Source: Rotaria sordida (Eukaryota > Rotifera > Eurotatoria > Philodinida > Philodinidae). From it: a DNA stretch of 64,000 nucleotides. Position numbers and translations under genes: made by a program. How positions within the stretch are numbered: position 1 is the stretch's first letter; each line of letters opens with the position of its first letter. Of this stretch, positions 43,923-57,209 are shown in pieces. The stretch covers positions 1 through 64,000 of the forward strand of contig CAJNOL010000211.1 of assembly GCA_905250125.1 (NCBI GenBank), written 5' to 3'. The notes beneath the pieces are model-generated. The model was not told where the DNA came from and made no database searches. It worked only from the letters and a program-made list of their open reading frames with translations.

Positions 43923-44992
43923 CTTAGGTCGTACCAAAAAATAGTGATGGAAGTACTTTAACTTCTTTTAAATAGCTTAAAGAAACTTTCTCTTTGTATG
44001 GACTGATAGTAAATACGGCGCTCTATTTTTCTGTGCTCTTGCATCCTTCTTCAATTAACATCATAATAAGAAAATTTCGATAAGAGCTATTTATTATAAT
44101 ATGTAAAACACGATCTAAAAGCAGTGTTAAACTATATAGGGCAGACATTTGCATCCTCTCCCTAAAGATAATGACAGATGGTATCGATAGAGCGTCACAG
44201 ATAGTGCCCAACGGATCCAACCTGAACTCAAATCCGATCGACACAAAGTTTTGAGACTAGACTCGATAGGTTCTAAACATGTTTCACATTTTAATCTCAC
44301 AGGAATTGCACTAATAGCTTTCTTTTCTTATCTCCTTTAATGCCTAACTGTCTATATACATTAGCGTACACAAAAAGTAGTGTCAACAGAAAAAAAAAAG
44401 AAATACAGAAACAAATTCATCGAGTTTTTATTCTATCGAATGTTCGAAATAATCGCCGTAGTTATTCACGCACAATTGTACTCGTTGAATCCATTTATTG
44501 AACCTTTTTCTATACTCTTCTTTATTTAAAGAATTCATGAGATTGTTGCATGATAATGCAACGATTCTGAATCGTTTTGATCATTATAGATTTTTTTTGA
44601 TTAAGTCGAATAATCAAAAAATCACATAGTACCAGATTCGGAGAATTACGTGAATGCAGCATTATTGTCATACCTTCCGATTCAAAAGAATTGGACACAT
44701 CTTTATGAATATATGGTCTCTTATTAGAAACGGATAGGTATAACTGAGAGAATGTGGAAAAAAGAGAGGGGAAGCTCAAGAAGAGAATGCACGATCTGAT
44801 GTTATCGTCACATATCATAATAAATAGCTCTTATCGAAAATTTATTATCACGATATTAGTTGAAGAATGCTGCAAGAGCATAGAAAAATAGAGCGTCGTA
44901 TTTACTACCAATTCATATAGAGAAACAGTTTCTTTAAGCTTTTTTTTGGAGGAACTAAAGTACCACTGCCACTACTTTTAGTACAACTTAAG
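43923..44992 (-). mobile_element. mariner element with long terminal inverted repeats, broken
   Basis: The ends read CTTAGGTCGTACCAAAAAAT and, reversed, CTTAAGTTGTACTAAAAGT. The inverted repeats extend about 185 bp, with paired blocks GCTCTATTTTTCTGTGCTC and TTTCGATAAGAGCTATTTAT. TA precedes the left end, the mariner target. The middle carries the last part of a mariner transposase on the minus strand. Total length 1070 bp. Confidence 0.85.
44402..44820 (-). pseudogene. mariner transposase C-terminal remnant
   Basis: One frame gives V-S-N-S-F-E-S-E-G-M-T-I-M-L-H-S-R-N-S-P-N-L-V-L-C-D-F. This is the H-P-x-Y-S-P-D-L-A-P-C-D-F block around the last catalytic Asp of DD34D transposases, here with Asn for the first Asp. 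A shifted frame then gives E-E-Y-R-K-R-F-N-K-W-I-Q-R-V-Q-L-C-V and G-D-Y-F-E-H, the typical C-terminus. The N-terminal two thirds are gone. Confidence 0.85.
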
Positions 44993-45260
44993 TGTATATA
45001 TATTAATATATATTGTATCAGCTTCAGTAAATGATGATCAGATGTCATAGCCTTTTATTTTCATATGATTATTCATTTATAATCAAAATAAATCATATTA
45101 ACATAATATTTAGTACTATAACAATTGTTGAACGTCGACGTATATCAATGGAAAAATTAAAACAATGTTTTTATTGATGTTTTACCAAATTTAAAATATT
45201 TAATTATAATTCATACGGAATTCCCATCTATACAAAAATGAATTAGCTTCAATATTCAAT

Positions 45261-47418
45261 ATAAAAGACTTCAACAATAGAAAATTTATAAATAGTTTGA
45301 TGAAAACAAATTCTATTTTTTTTTTCAAATCTGCGAGGTTTATAATTAACATTTCATTATAAGACTCATGATGAGTTGGATAATCAATGAAAAATGATAA
45401 TGAAATTATTAAAAAATTGTTTACAATTTAAAAACTTTATCAATCTTTGCTATTGATACCTTTCGATCACTTTGTTTATGATAAAACTACGTGATTCATT
45501 AAGACTCACTTCATCACATAATCACCGTGTTTCTTGCCCAAATTTTACCAAAAATTGTCTTCATATATACGGACCTATTCAATTCATTGAATATCAATTA
45601 GTTCGCTAGATGTCCAATGATCGATGTTTTCATTAGCTTCATTAGAACATCAAACAATAAAAACAAAAAATTTTTCATTCATCTTAAATATAGGTGCGTA
45701 AGTTCTAGTTAAATTTTTCATATAGTTATGAGAACTGAATGAACGATGATATATTGAAGAGAGATAGAGCACTGCTAACACGACAAGTACATATGAACAA
45801 AGAACTTCTTTGAACCTTGCATGGTGTAATATACTGCTGTAGTCACTAGTTTCCACATGTCGTAAGTAATATTGAAAACGGGAGCTAAATCTTTGACGAA
45901 CGAAGAATAAAAAAATCAGAAAAATTCAAGTTGTAAAGTAATTCGACGTAAATGTACGTTTTGGAAATTAAGTTTTTCTTTCTTTATAAAACAGTGTTGG
46001 AAATAATATATAGAAGGAAGGTTCATGCATTGCAAACTATACGTTTCGAATTGTTAGACACATGAAGGCTAGATTCACCATATTCAGAAATCTTTAGGAG
46101 AGTTTCCAATGCATTAATAACTGAAGTATTCAAACAATCCTTTTTTCTTTATTCATTCATAGCTTCAATGACATCCATGTAAGTCCCTTTAAAAGTATCA
46201 TAAATTCTATTAATGATAGTGTTTTCGAACATCCGGCTCATGGATTACCCAACGATGTAAAAGTTTCGAAATGAAATTTTGCAATGAAAATCATCTTTAC
46301 TGGCAGAAGAAGAACAGGTTTGAAATTTATTTTCTACGATATAATTAAATATAATTTTTTTTTCAAGATTAAAGACAAATTTTGAAAATATTTGTTGTTA
46401 AATATTAGAACGATTTTTTTAGAAGTGACTTTATCTTTTCTTTAACATCAATATACAAGCGAGTTCATTCGTTAGCGAACTGATTTCACAAAATAAAAAT
46501 GCATATCTGTAGGTTCTGAAACTTCTTTTAGCTAATTTTTATGTAAGAGATGTATATTAAATTACTTCATACGCATATAAAAACGCAAAATCCCCTTATA
46601 ACCGAGTGAGATATCCAAAAATCAGTTATATATAGTACAAATCCGTATTGAAGATCTTGAGGCGATCGTAAAATAAAAAATTTCGTTCTAGGACATCAGC
46701 ATAGCTCTGAAAAATCGATTTTGAGACGATAAGTCTTTGGTGTCTAATCTTGCCGAAAAATTTTACCACAGATATAGCTTATTATGTAGAGTTTATTCTA
46801 AAATTCTTGGACTTATTCATCATAAGGTTAGAGAGTTATTTGCTAATCACATTTTAATTAGGTATGAGCGGAAAGAGTCAATATTTTTACATATATATTC
46901 ATCGAAAACGAACTTGTTCAAAGCAAAAAAATAATCCTTATAAATAATCAAATTCAAATTGAAAATAGTCATGTTTCGTTTTTCTCTGATGTTGACAATA
47001 AATTTAAATTTTATAGACTCAATCAATTTTAGAAATATTTTTCTAACGATATCCAATCTTTTCTTCTTGTCTCATCATAATCTTCCATATGATTTCATTT
47101 ATACGTATATTAAGAAATTTAAATCTTCTTTTTTTCTCATCATAGAACAAAAGGAAAATTTATTTTTTCAAAGATTCACTGTCACACATGTAAGAAAATG
47201 GAGAAGCAAAACCAGAATATTATTATAAGAATACTGTTAAAAAAAAACAAAAAAAAAATGTTCTACAATAAAAGACACACTTCTTATCTAATCTAATCTT
47301 GATTAAAAAAAACCAACAATATGAGTATATATCTCTTATTGTTCAAGCAGTATACAAACAAATGTTCGATTAGTCAGATTAAAGTCATTAATTTTTTAGA
47401 GGAAAAAAAATGCAAGAT
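45261..47418. other. intergenic, nothing recognised
   Basis: About 2.2 kb of AT-rich spacer. The short frames at 45650-45856 and 46737-47228 overlap on both strands and show only low-complexity sequence. Confidence 0.4.
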
Positions 47419-50400
47419 TTAATAACCTTCATAAAAGACAACCGCAAGTATAAGAATAATAACCACAATTAATGTGACAAGTAAATAAATACCTAATAGT
47501 GCTGGTTTCCATCCTTCACCCTGTTAATTAACAAAAATAAAATAAAAAATATTTTTATTAATAAGAAATCTTCTACTTACAGGTACACGTTCACGTCTTA
47601 TACGATGACCTGGATGTTTTTCTCGATAATGATCTCCTTCATCAATATCTAAAAAAGATTTAACAAAAGGTGATATCTTTTTTTGTTTTATTATTTTAAA
47701 TAAAATTCTTCACTTACGGCCATATTCTCGTCTTGCATAACAACAAGCATGAATTTCAAAAATAAGTTGAACTATAAAATGAAATATACACCAACCAAAT
47801 AATAACCATGAACACCATGTCCATAAATCTAAACGACGATTATCCATACCCAAAAATATAACCGGAATAGCAAGACAATGAGCTAATGAAACAACCAACC
47901 AATGGATCCAATACCAAATGCAATAAGGTTTTGTATGAGGTACTGGTCGCAAAACACCAATAATTGGCTTAAAAAAAAATGAAAACATGAATAATGTCAG
48001 AATAGAGTTACAATTCTTTTTTCTTTTGATTTTTTCATTCAGTTAAATACATCTTAGAAATGACTACAAGAATATGTGTGTCAAGATTTTTTAAATAAAA
48101 CTATGTTCCTAAATGTAATTTGACATACTACATTGAAAAAGACTTTTATTTTTCGAATTCTTGGAACGATCAGTTTTAAACACTAGTTGTAAATAAAATT
48201 TCTCAAGAAAAAAAATAGTAGCCTAACATATTCATATATATATATATTCTCGATTTTTCAATTATTCTTATGAAATAAAAAAAATAAAAGTTTTTACATA
48301 CAGCAAGAAAAGCACAAACAAGTACAATAACACCAAGAATTGAATGCCACATATGATGTGTTCCAGATGTCCATCTCCAATTGAGTTCAAAAAGAATACA
48401 AAAAAATGCAATCCATGTTAATATGGCTACAAGAGTCATAATAGGAGGTAAGATCTATTGAAAGAAAAAAACAAATTTAAATAGACAGAGTTATATTTAA
48501 CTAAAAACAAAAAAATTATTATAATTAATTACTGTAAAATAAGAAAATCGTCTGCGTCGTTGAACTGTTTCTCCTGTTACAGCACCTGTACCATCTACAA
48601 CAACTTGTCGTTCATATTCTGGCCAAAGTGAATCAAAATACCGAGCAATCATAACACCAGCTGATGCAAAAAGAACCCAAGCAATTATATTTAAAATAGC
48701 TAGATAAGAAAACAAAATAGAAAATAAAATACTAAAAATCATTCTATTTTATTCTACCATGAATTTTAGCTAAAACAGATGCGCCTTCTGGATGTGATTT
48801 TTGCCAAAGACGACGTTGAAAATTAACTGGATGATTATTAACAATTGAAATATCTTGAAAAGGAATACGCATTCCTAAAAACAAAATCATCATCTTATTA
48901 TATTTCTCTATAATATTTTTCATACCTTGTGCTGTCACTAAATCTTCATCAGAATAAATTGGATATATATAATGAGGTTGTCGTAAATCAACTAATCTTT
49001 CTCGATCAATTCTACCACGATTTCGTTCATCGTCTTCGACTAAATCGTCTGTATATGCCGCTAAGCTTTTTTCAAATTTACAAATAATATGCGGTCCATT
49101 GGAATAGCCCTCTGCATCTCGTAAACCATACGATGGTCGTCCGCGAAAAACATATTGTGGACTTTGAACACTAACAAACATATTATATACGGACACATGA
49201 CCTTGAGCATCTTTTGCACATAAAATAACTTGATCATCACCCTTAAATGAACAAAAACAAAAATTCTTTGACAATTATGAATTTAGAATCATTATTTGAC
49301 ATTGAAATTCTAATGATGAAGAAAAGTAAGTCTTTATTTATCCTCTTAATAGTTGCAGATTATCGGTAATAAATAGAGAATGTTGTGACATTAAACGATA
49401 AGAAATTTTCTAAGAATTTGAAGAATGTTATAATTGTCGAAGTTTGTCAACGTATAAAAACGATTTGTTTTTTAACTGTTGATTTTATTGTAGTTCTTAT
49501 CTCTTTAATTTCTATACAATAGCTCCGAGTGACATGATTAGAGATGTATGGGAGTAAATGTTTTTTGGTCCCTCTTTTGGTAGCCAGAGATGGAACCGAT
49601 ACTGGTTACCGGCCGGTCTGCTAGTAGATCAATCGTTACCAGTATGTCCTATTAAGTTTTTTGCTCTTAATATCTCATAGAAGATGTGTAATGAAGCTTT
49701 GTTGAAATTTGACTATATCAAATATCACTACGCATAGATGAAATAGTACAATAACTTATTAATCCAGTGTCAGTATGGATTTCAGGCCGACTGGTCGATC
49801 CGATCCGATCCGATCCGATCCGACCTGGTCTAATCAGACCGTTACCGGTACTAGTCGTGAAAAATCTAGACCGTATTCCATCTCTGTCGGTAACTTCTTT
49901 CGTATTGGTACTAATTATGATCTTAGTAAATCTAATTTAGTCCTGGCCTAGAGAAAACTATTCCAGAATTCATATCTAAAAAAATTCTTCAATATTTGTT
50001 TTTATTTATTTAAGTCGATGACTAGCACTTTTAAGTCATCTCTATTCAAGTAAATTCTTATTGATATGATTCATAAGCTAATTCGCTTAAAACTATAGAA
50101 TTTTTAACTATAATTTTCAGTTACAGATGGGACAACCTTTTTTTTCCTCATGGTACCGGTTCCATACATCTCTAAAAATGATCGATATTACAAAAACTAA
50201 AAAAACCAAATCGTACAGTATGAAAATAGATTAGAAACATTATATTTATTCCTTATGAACATGTTCACTCGTCAAATTTAACTTTTATTCTTACCCGTTT
50301 TTCATCTTTTGAAAATCCAACACCAACAAAACCTTGTGCTCTTGCAACAATATGAAATCTAGCTCTTTCATCATCAAGAGCTTGCCATGAAAGTGTATAT

Positions 50401-51265
50401 TCACATTTACCAGCATTATTACATTGTTGTGGAACAACTAAACAACCTTGAGATTCACCACATTGATCAATATTAATTGATTGATCTTGTGAAAAAGGAA
50501 TTGTTCCAGGTGGTAAACGCTTTATAAAACAAAGAAAAATAAAAGAGCAATAAGCAAAAATTTATTATCAAAAAATACACCAAACAATATGTACTCGTTT
50601 TAAAGACGTTGCTTTCACTCGATATAATTGTCGATTTGAAACAACAGCGGCTCTAGAATGAAAAATTAAAAAAAAAATCAATATTACATAGGAAAATCTA
50701 ATAAATTTACCGAAAAATAATTTCATCAAGATTTTGATGAACACCAGTAGCTCTCCATGTTAATGGAATTTCACGATAACCAGGACTGTCAACATGATCT
50801 GCATAAACAGCCTAAATAAGTACAAAATAAAATAAATCTTTTTCTTTTTTTGAAAATAAAATTCTTACAGTAGCACCATTTGGACATGTATGATGTTTTA
50901 CCATTAAATTTGATATTTGTGGATCATCAAATCGACCAACAACATTTCCATCATGATCAAATGCACGTATAACAAATTCATTAATTCCATAATTTGGACG
51001 GATTTGTCTTAAATATACTGGAACAACAAAACAAAATCAATAAATATATATATATTACAAATTATTTCTTACCTGAAATTGCATCTTCAGGTGAAAATTT
51101 TGTGTCAGAAAGATCTATTGCATATACATCATTACCATCCGTTGATGACATTCCAGAAACTTCAACATCAGGTGAACATACAGAGTCAAATGTTACCTCA
51201 CTATGAATTATTTCAATTAATAATATTATAAATAGAATTGCTAGAGAATGACGCATTGTTGCCAT
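47419..51265 (-). CDS. FRRS1: Reeler / DOMON / cytochrome b561 ferric-chelate reductase-like protein (12 exons)
   Basis: Exons: 51073-51265, 50869-51017, 50711-50811, 50595-50652, 50295-50519, 48926-49241, 48758-48874, 48533-48699, 48302-48454, 47718-47967, 47581-47648, 47419-47520. They give 632 residues. A signal peptide (1-22) is followed by a Reeler-like domain (about 24-165; I-P-L-T-W-R-A-T-G, I-I-F-R-A-A-V-V), a DOMON domain (about 190-330; A-R-F-H-I-V-A-R-A-Q-G-F-V-G-V-G-F-S) and a cytochrome b561 six-helix core (about 385-632). Candidate heme His residues are in K-I-H-A-I-L-N-I-I-A-W, H-H-M-W-H-S-I-L-G and H-W-L-V-V-S-L-A-H-C-L-A. Such proteins pass electrons across membranes, reducing ferric iron before uptake; the substrate here is inferred from the family. 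Most introns are 51-78 bp. Intron 5 (49242-50294) is 1053 bp and holds a hAT MITE. The symbol marks the animal family, not proven orthology. Confidence 0.9.
49585..49886. mobile_element. hAT-type MITE (hAT-3) in an intron of the b561 gene
   Basis: The ends are CAGAGATGGAA and its complement TTCCATCTCTG, close to the hAT consensus CAGNG. The flanks TTGGTAGC (49577-49584) and TCGGTAAC (49887-49894) match at six of eight bases, a decayed 8-bp target duplication. Near the right end is a run of the pentamer GATCC (GATCCGATCCGATCC). GGTTACCGGCCGGTC and GACCGTTACCGGTAC pair near the two ends. No coding capacity. It is older than hAT-1 and hAT-2 judging by its flanks. Confidence 0.82.
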
Positions 51266-52773
51266 CTAGAAAATAAAATAATATAAAGAATATTTATTAT
51301 ATCAGCAAAAGATTAAAAAAAATATAATATGTTGTTAATGTAATTAAAAATATATTGATAAGCAAGTAAATAAGCATTTGAAGTATTTTTCAGGGTTTTT
51401 CTTCTCTTTTCATTCAATACAAATACAAACTTTTACCGTCACCGCGAAATTGTGTATGTGTACATATACATATACATAGATTCTTTTCCTCTATTTTTTT
51501 TTGGGGCAGTATTGCCTTGTCTGCATATAAAGCGGCGACAGAAGAAAAAGAATAGAAATATAAAAAAAAATAGAACGAAAGAGAATACACAGGCGACACA
51601 TCTGAGTAGCGATTGTGCGGTTTTTTTTTCTTTCTCTTACTGAGAAATTTATATCGATGAATATCTACAATGAGTAAGCCGTCCACTTTGTTGTCGTGTT
51701 CTACGCTTGTATGAGTCTATTTATGTGTATATATGCACATTTGGCGGGCAAATGCTCGACTCCCACCTACACTTGCTTTAGATATAAATGCGCATTAGTA
51801 AGAATCGAAATAACGAAAGATATGAATTGTATTGATGAGTCATCATATATTAGTAACAATATCATGATAAAAAATTTGTTAATATGATATCAACAATAAG
51901 AAATGTCAAATGTACAACAACATATATTGCATCTAACTAAAAATAGTTACGATGAATGAAAAGAATAAGAAAAAAAAATACATGCATAATACCAGAAAAG
52001 AAAACATAGATAAATGATTAATATGAAAAATGCGTATATTTATTATGGGATTATTCCTTATTTTACATGTAAATTTCATCTTCAATTCTTTGTATATGTA
52101 ACCTTGAGATTAAAAATGTAAATTTTATTTGATAAAAAAAAGACGTGAAACAGCAATTATTTTTTATATCATAGTTACACATAAATATGTACTTATCAAT
52201 ATATATATTAAAGACTAGATAATGAAGACTTTGTCTTCACTAGAAAATCCAATGTACATTTTTAAGAAACGAATTAAATTTAATTCAATAATCGACAAAG
52301 AATTTGATCGACAAATTCAAATAATGTAAATATACTTTGATGAAGTTACATTATCAATATTAATAAGAACAAGTGTGTTAAGTTCCAGACTATAATTTAT
52401 ATTCAAATAAAAACTGAAAGATAGAAAATAGGTTTTTAAGATTTTGTTTTTTTTTTGTTTCGATAAAATTCGTTTCATGAAATATGCTAGACTTATGCAT
52501 TTTCACTATATTTTAGTGACAAGTTTTGATTGATGAATTGGAATAATGAATAAAGACATATGTCAATTTTATTCGAATTTCAATACAGTGTTATTTTTTT
52601 CGAGGGTGTACAAGGTTAAACTTGTCACCTATCAACGAAGTACGTAAAGAAACTAGGATATTTTTTTGACCAATCATAATCGATCTATAATAGAGGCATC
52701 GTTGATCATATGTAATTGGTTGTAACAATTTAGTTCTTAAAAGAAAAAAAAAAATTCGATCAGATTCGATTAA
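51266..52773. other. intergenic, nothing recognised
   Basis: AT-rich spacer. The frames at 51414-51686 and 51452-51643 overlap on opposite strands and are low complexity. No promoter could be fixed. Confidence 0.4.
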
Positions 52774-53055
52774 ATGACCTGCAAACGATGGACATTAGCT
52801 ACGGTTACACTTTTACTTTTAATGTTATCACTCTGGTCATTTATTAATGCAATATTACTTTGTATGAGTAAATATATGGTTAGTTTCAAATTAAACAAAA
52901 AATTAAATTTTATTGTAAATTTTTTGTTTTTTTGGATTATTTAGTTTTCTGAGATTTATCTTGTGGCATATAATGATGATGGTTCTTTACAAAAAATAAA
53001 AACTACTACAACGAATACTATTACTGTTGTTAATACTTCATTATTTGTTTATTAA
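52774..53055 (+). CDS. 71-aa single-TM protein (two exons)
   Basis: Exon 1 is 52774-52878 and exon 2 is 52945-53055. The 66-bp intron has a GTTAGT donor and a GGATTATTTAG acceptor, and the join is in phase. The chain starts M-T-C-K-R-W-T, then a hydrophobic helix (residues about 9-31, A-T-V-T-L-L-L-L-M-L-S-L-W). A short soluble tail follows, rich in Thr (K-T-T-T-T-N-T-I-T-V-V-N-T). It could be a signal-anchored small membrane protein or a secreted peptide if cleaved. No family recognised. The intron with canonical sites and the AT-rich flanks favour a real gene over chance. Confidence 0.5.
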
Positions 53056-54261
53056 TATATGTGAACAAAAAAAAAAAAAAAACAAAGATCTTTTTGTATA
53101 ATTATTTTATTTTAATCTTTTCTAATATATTCAATGCATTTGTGATATATGATTTGATTTACTTTGTTTTTTAATCAAATCATTAAAGAGAAATGCTATA
53201 TTAAACAAATATAAGTAATAGAAAGGAAATTTTATAAAATTCCTACAATTTTTTCAATAATAAAATAATTAATTGATGTTTTTTCATAAAAGAAAAAATC
53301 TATATGATTTATGAATTATAAGGGATGAAATGAAAGTTTTAAGAAAAAAATTTTCCGTTGATTACAATAGTCACCAGAAAATACAAAATATTAGTTTAAA
53401 ATTAGAATTTTGTTACTTTTTCTTAATCTAGATTCGGAATTTTTATTAGATTCAGATTTTTGAAGTTATGAACAAATCTTTGAAAGATGTAAAAAATAAA
53501 ATTCGGGTACATACAGTTTCATCTAAAATAATTATAGACAGAGAGTGCAACTTTATCTCGTCTGAAATTATTTTCATAGTGTTTTTCAAAAATTTCGTAT
53601 TTCTGGAGTAGAGATATTAGTTTTATGTAAGTTTCATTTTCTTTCGGTTGACCACATTACGTTTTGAATATTTTTTGGATCAGTTCCTTTCAATAAATAA
53701 TGTCTGTTTTTGAATATATATTCTAATAGCAATCTTTTGCACAGCATGACTAGCATGCTACTATGTCACTTGTCAAAACCTGTATTGTTAATAGACGCCT
53801 TACAGAAAACTAATTATCAAAATATTATTTTGTAGAAAAAAATGTTTCCTCTCTTTTTTTGATGTATTTGAAATAAATTCTTTTTTTCTATGCTGTACAT
53901 TTGTGCTCTGAAATCTGTCTAAACTTTATTTTCATACCTTTCATAGATTAGCTCATAACTTCTAAAATATGAATGTAATAAAAATTTTGAATCTAGATTT
54001 GAAAAGAACACAAAATTCTGATTTTAAATCAATATTTGATAGCTTCTGCAAAACCATCTTAACTGATCGAAAAATGAAGAAACATTTTGTTTCAAAACTT
54101 TCGTTCCATCCAGAGTTCCCAATTAGTAGGCAGGGAGGGGCTTTCCCCTCCCCCCACTTCTGAAAACAATCGGGAACCCTGATTGCATCCGTTATAATAA
54201 AGTGAAATCAACTAAATTCTAGTGAATATTTCATAATTCGAATTAGTAGAAAAGATATAAT
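53056..54261. other. intergenic, nothing recognised
   Basis: AT-rich spacer. A poly(A)-like run follows the small gene at 53068. A C-rich/G-rich patch lies at about 54130-54155. No gene seen. Confidence 0.4.
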
Positions 54262-55246
54262 GGATGGTCCATAAAGAATGGACTTCTCAATGTTTTGCAT
54301 ACATTTCGATAGTATTCAAACGTGAAGAAGCGGTTTTGTTTTAACGACATATCTTTTAATTCTCCACAATCTTACATATTTCAGCTAGTTCGATTAGAAT
54401 TCGTTTTTTCGGAATTGACGACGAAACCAATATGTCTAGAATCTACAACTTTCAAAAAAAAGCTTTTTGTCAATTTTTGTTCCACGCACTTTAACTCTTG
54501 AGTAAGTTTTTTTTTTCAGTGCCTCAATTGGTTTGAACTAACAAACGATAAAAACCTATGACTAATAGATTATTTTAAGATTCAAGGTTGATTTATTTGT
54601 GTCTGAATAAACATTATTATTAATTCACGAAAGTGTATACTATTGGCTATTCATTTGTGAAATTGCTATTAAGACTTCGTTTAGATTTGTCAAAACTTTC
54701 AATAATTTCGAACGATAATGGGTAGATGTTTAGTATGTAAACATGTTTTCTGTAATGTATTGACGTCACAACCGTAATATACATCTGCTTAGGTTTATGA
54801 AGATTTTCAGAAATTAGAATAAAACTACACTTACAACTTCAAAGATGAATAGCAATAGCATTAGCATACATTTTCGTGGATTAACAATAATGTGTATTCA
54901 GATACAAATAAATCGACTTTCAAACTTTTAAAACACTTCACTAATCATATGTTTTTATCGTTTGTTCGTTCAAACTAATTGAGACACTGAAAAAAAACTT
55001 ACTCAAGATTTAAAGTGTGTAGAACAAAAGTTGATAAAAAGCGTTTTTTTGAAAAATTGTAGATACTAGATATATCGGTTTCGTCGTCAATTTCAAAGTG
55101 ACGAATCCTAATCGACTTAGTTGAAATATGTAAGATGGTAGAGAATTAAAAGATGCGTCTTTTAAAAAAGAATTTGCTTCTTCACGTTTTAATACTATTG
55201 AAATGTATACAAAACACTGAATGGGTCATTCTTTATAGGCCACTCG
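54262..55246. mobile_element. foldback element E
   Basis: The two halves are imperfect inverted repeats with arms of about 400 bp around a spacer near 54670-54840. Outer pairs are GGTCCATAAAGAATGGAC and, reversed on the right, GGCCTATAAAGAATGACC. Inner pairs include AACGTGAAGAAGC, TTTTATCGTTTGTT and TTGATTTATTTGTGTCTGAA with near-complements. No gene inside. The ends differ from those of B, C and D, so this is another family. Confidence 0.82.
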
Positions 55247-55589
55247 TCATCTTCTCTTTTAATAATAAAAATATTAACATGAGAATGTGAGGAAAAATTT
55301 TTTGCAATCGATCAACGTAGTTTTTTTTTAATAAACTACTAAACAATTCTATACAAAAAAAAACATAGTAGAAATCAATAATTATTTATCTTATTCGTTT
55401 ATTTGCTACTCATGACGATTGTTCAACCAAGCTGTGCATTCAGTAATTGGTTTGAAGCGGACAAAATATATGAAAACGTTGTGTACAGAACAAAGAACAA
55501 AGGCTGTATTTTGAACTATTGATGAATTATTTAAGGATCGAGTTTTACCTCAAGAGAGTGATGCTAAATCTGTTGATGACAAGAGTCGT

Positions 55590-55665
55590 GGGTATTTTTT
55601 GAATAACTTTTGGTAGGAACAACATAGAAGGCTCCAGTTTTCACCATTCCAAAGAGAAGACCAAA
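55590..55665. mobile_element. fragment of the foldback A family
   Basis: TTTTTTGAATAACTT, then GGTAGGAACAACATAGA and CCAGTTTTCACCATTCCAAA match, with a few changes, the arms of element A (TTTTTTGAATAACTT; CGATAGAAACAAGATAGA; GCAGTTTTCACCTTTCGAAA). Only one arm is present. Confidence 0.65.
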
Positions 55666-57209
55666 ACGCATAAAAATGTGCTGGAAATTAATTGACCACC
55701 ATCGAATCATTCAGATTACTTATTAGTGAATAATTTAAAAACAATATTCTGGATTCACTTGATCTTGATTGTCAATATAATCATTAGATAGGAAAATTAA
55801 AATAGAATTTGATCCTTATCTTTTGAGTATTTTACAATTGACATTGTATAATAATATAAGAATGAGATAAACAATGATGAAGATTAGATAAACAAATGAA
55901 ATTTAATTATTTCGAACACTTATTCGTGTCTGTAAAGATGATTGTCTTAACTATATTGGTAAATATCAGCGGATCATCAACACTTCTAAGATGTTGAATG
56001 TTTACATGTTTTTCTTTTTCGTATGTGGACTAAATGATGTAATATTGATTTTTGTCTCCTGCTTTATCCATCGAGAAAGCACATCTGTCAAGAGACTCAT
56101 GTATTGCGTCATCTAAAGTAATAAAAAAAAAACTCTAGTTTTATGTTCAATTATTAATAAATGTTCTGTGACTAAAGATCTCTTTCAAGCTGGTATTTCA
56201 TTCATAATTTCCTTTATTATTCACGAACACTGTAGTAAATAATCGTTATGCTAGAATTTTAAGTGTATCTATCAATGTGATTGCTTTGAAAGAAGCAGTC
56301 TATCATTATGTACATAAATTGATTTCTTCATCAATAGCGCAGAAAAATAATTCTAAACTTTTCCTACGAATTTTTGAAACATATTCAGATATAAATATGA
56401 TTTAATATGAAAGAAAAAATTTCAATATAGAATTCTAGTAGAAATTAATATATTCTAAAATATCTAACAGGATAAACTATTTTCATTCACTTGTTCGTAA
56501 TTGATAAATAAGATAGATTGTCCCATTTTAACTATGTCCGAACTAGGCCCTAATTAATCTTTCAATCACGATCAATGAGAGATAATAATTAATGTTGAGG
56601 TTATATAATACTCGTATATCGTGAGAAAACTATCCTCAATACAAATATAGAACTAATCGTTGTATTCACTATTCTCGTCGCCACTTATTTGTCATGCTTA
56701 GTTTTACGACTGCTGAACTAATTCAACTTTCAATACGCTGCCAGACGTGTAAACAAGATTTGTATTGAATGGCGTTGTCGAAAGGGTGTGTGCTAAAGTA
56801 GAATGTGCTTGAACGCTAGACACCCCCTCAAATTATCTGTTACTCATTTTGCTTATCTTAATTGATTGGCAAATAAGAGCCTAATTAGAGATGAGCTGAA
56901 TTTAAAAATAACTAAGTTGGGACAAATCAACCACGGACCAGATTATTGGACACTGTTTTCAGTATTTCAATCTTTTTAGTATCTCTAGTGTGTTATATAT
57001 AATTATTAACTGGTTGATCTTTCATTTGAAAAAATAAATTACACACTATAGTAACAATCATCGATTCACAAATTTTGATTATTTACAAAAGTCCAACAGC
57101 AAAATTCAAATTAAAAAATTTAATTTTATTACAAAGAACCATTCTCATGCTTTCAAAACTCTGTTCAATCGATTCTTGTTTTAATGTCAATAACATTCTT
57201 TTTCTTTCT
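55666..57209. other. intergenic, nothing recognised
   Basis: AT-rich spacer without a convincing frame. Confidence 0.4.

Larger units (their letters stand above)
43050..45260 (+). pseudogene. decayed F-box/LRR-like gene, interrupted by a mariner element
   Basis: Plus-strand fragments in changing frames look like a bdelloid-type F-box or LRR-like protein. Examples are K-N-K-H-F-Q-K-L-Y-A-L-K-I-D-D-E-I-F near 43285-43340, Y-F-K-K-I-F-T-N-E-N-K-L near 43385-43425, and V-L-P-N-L-K-Y-L-I-I-I-H-T-E-F-P-S-I near 45178-45230. Many stops and shifts separate them. The mariner element at 43923-44992 lies between the parts. The family call rests on the repeated P-x-L-x-x-L pattern and composition only. 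Confidence 0.35.
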
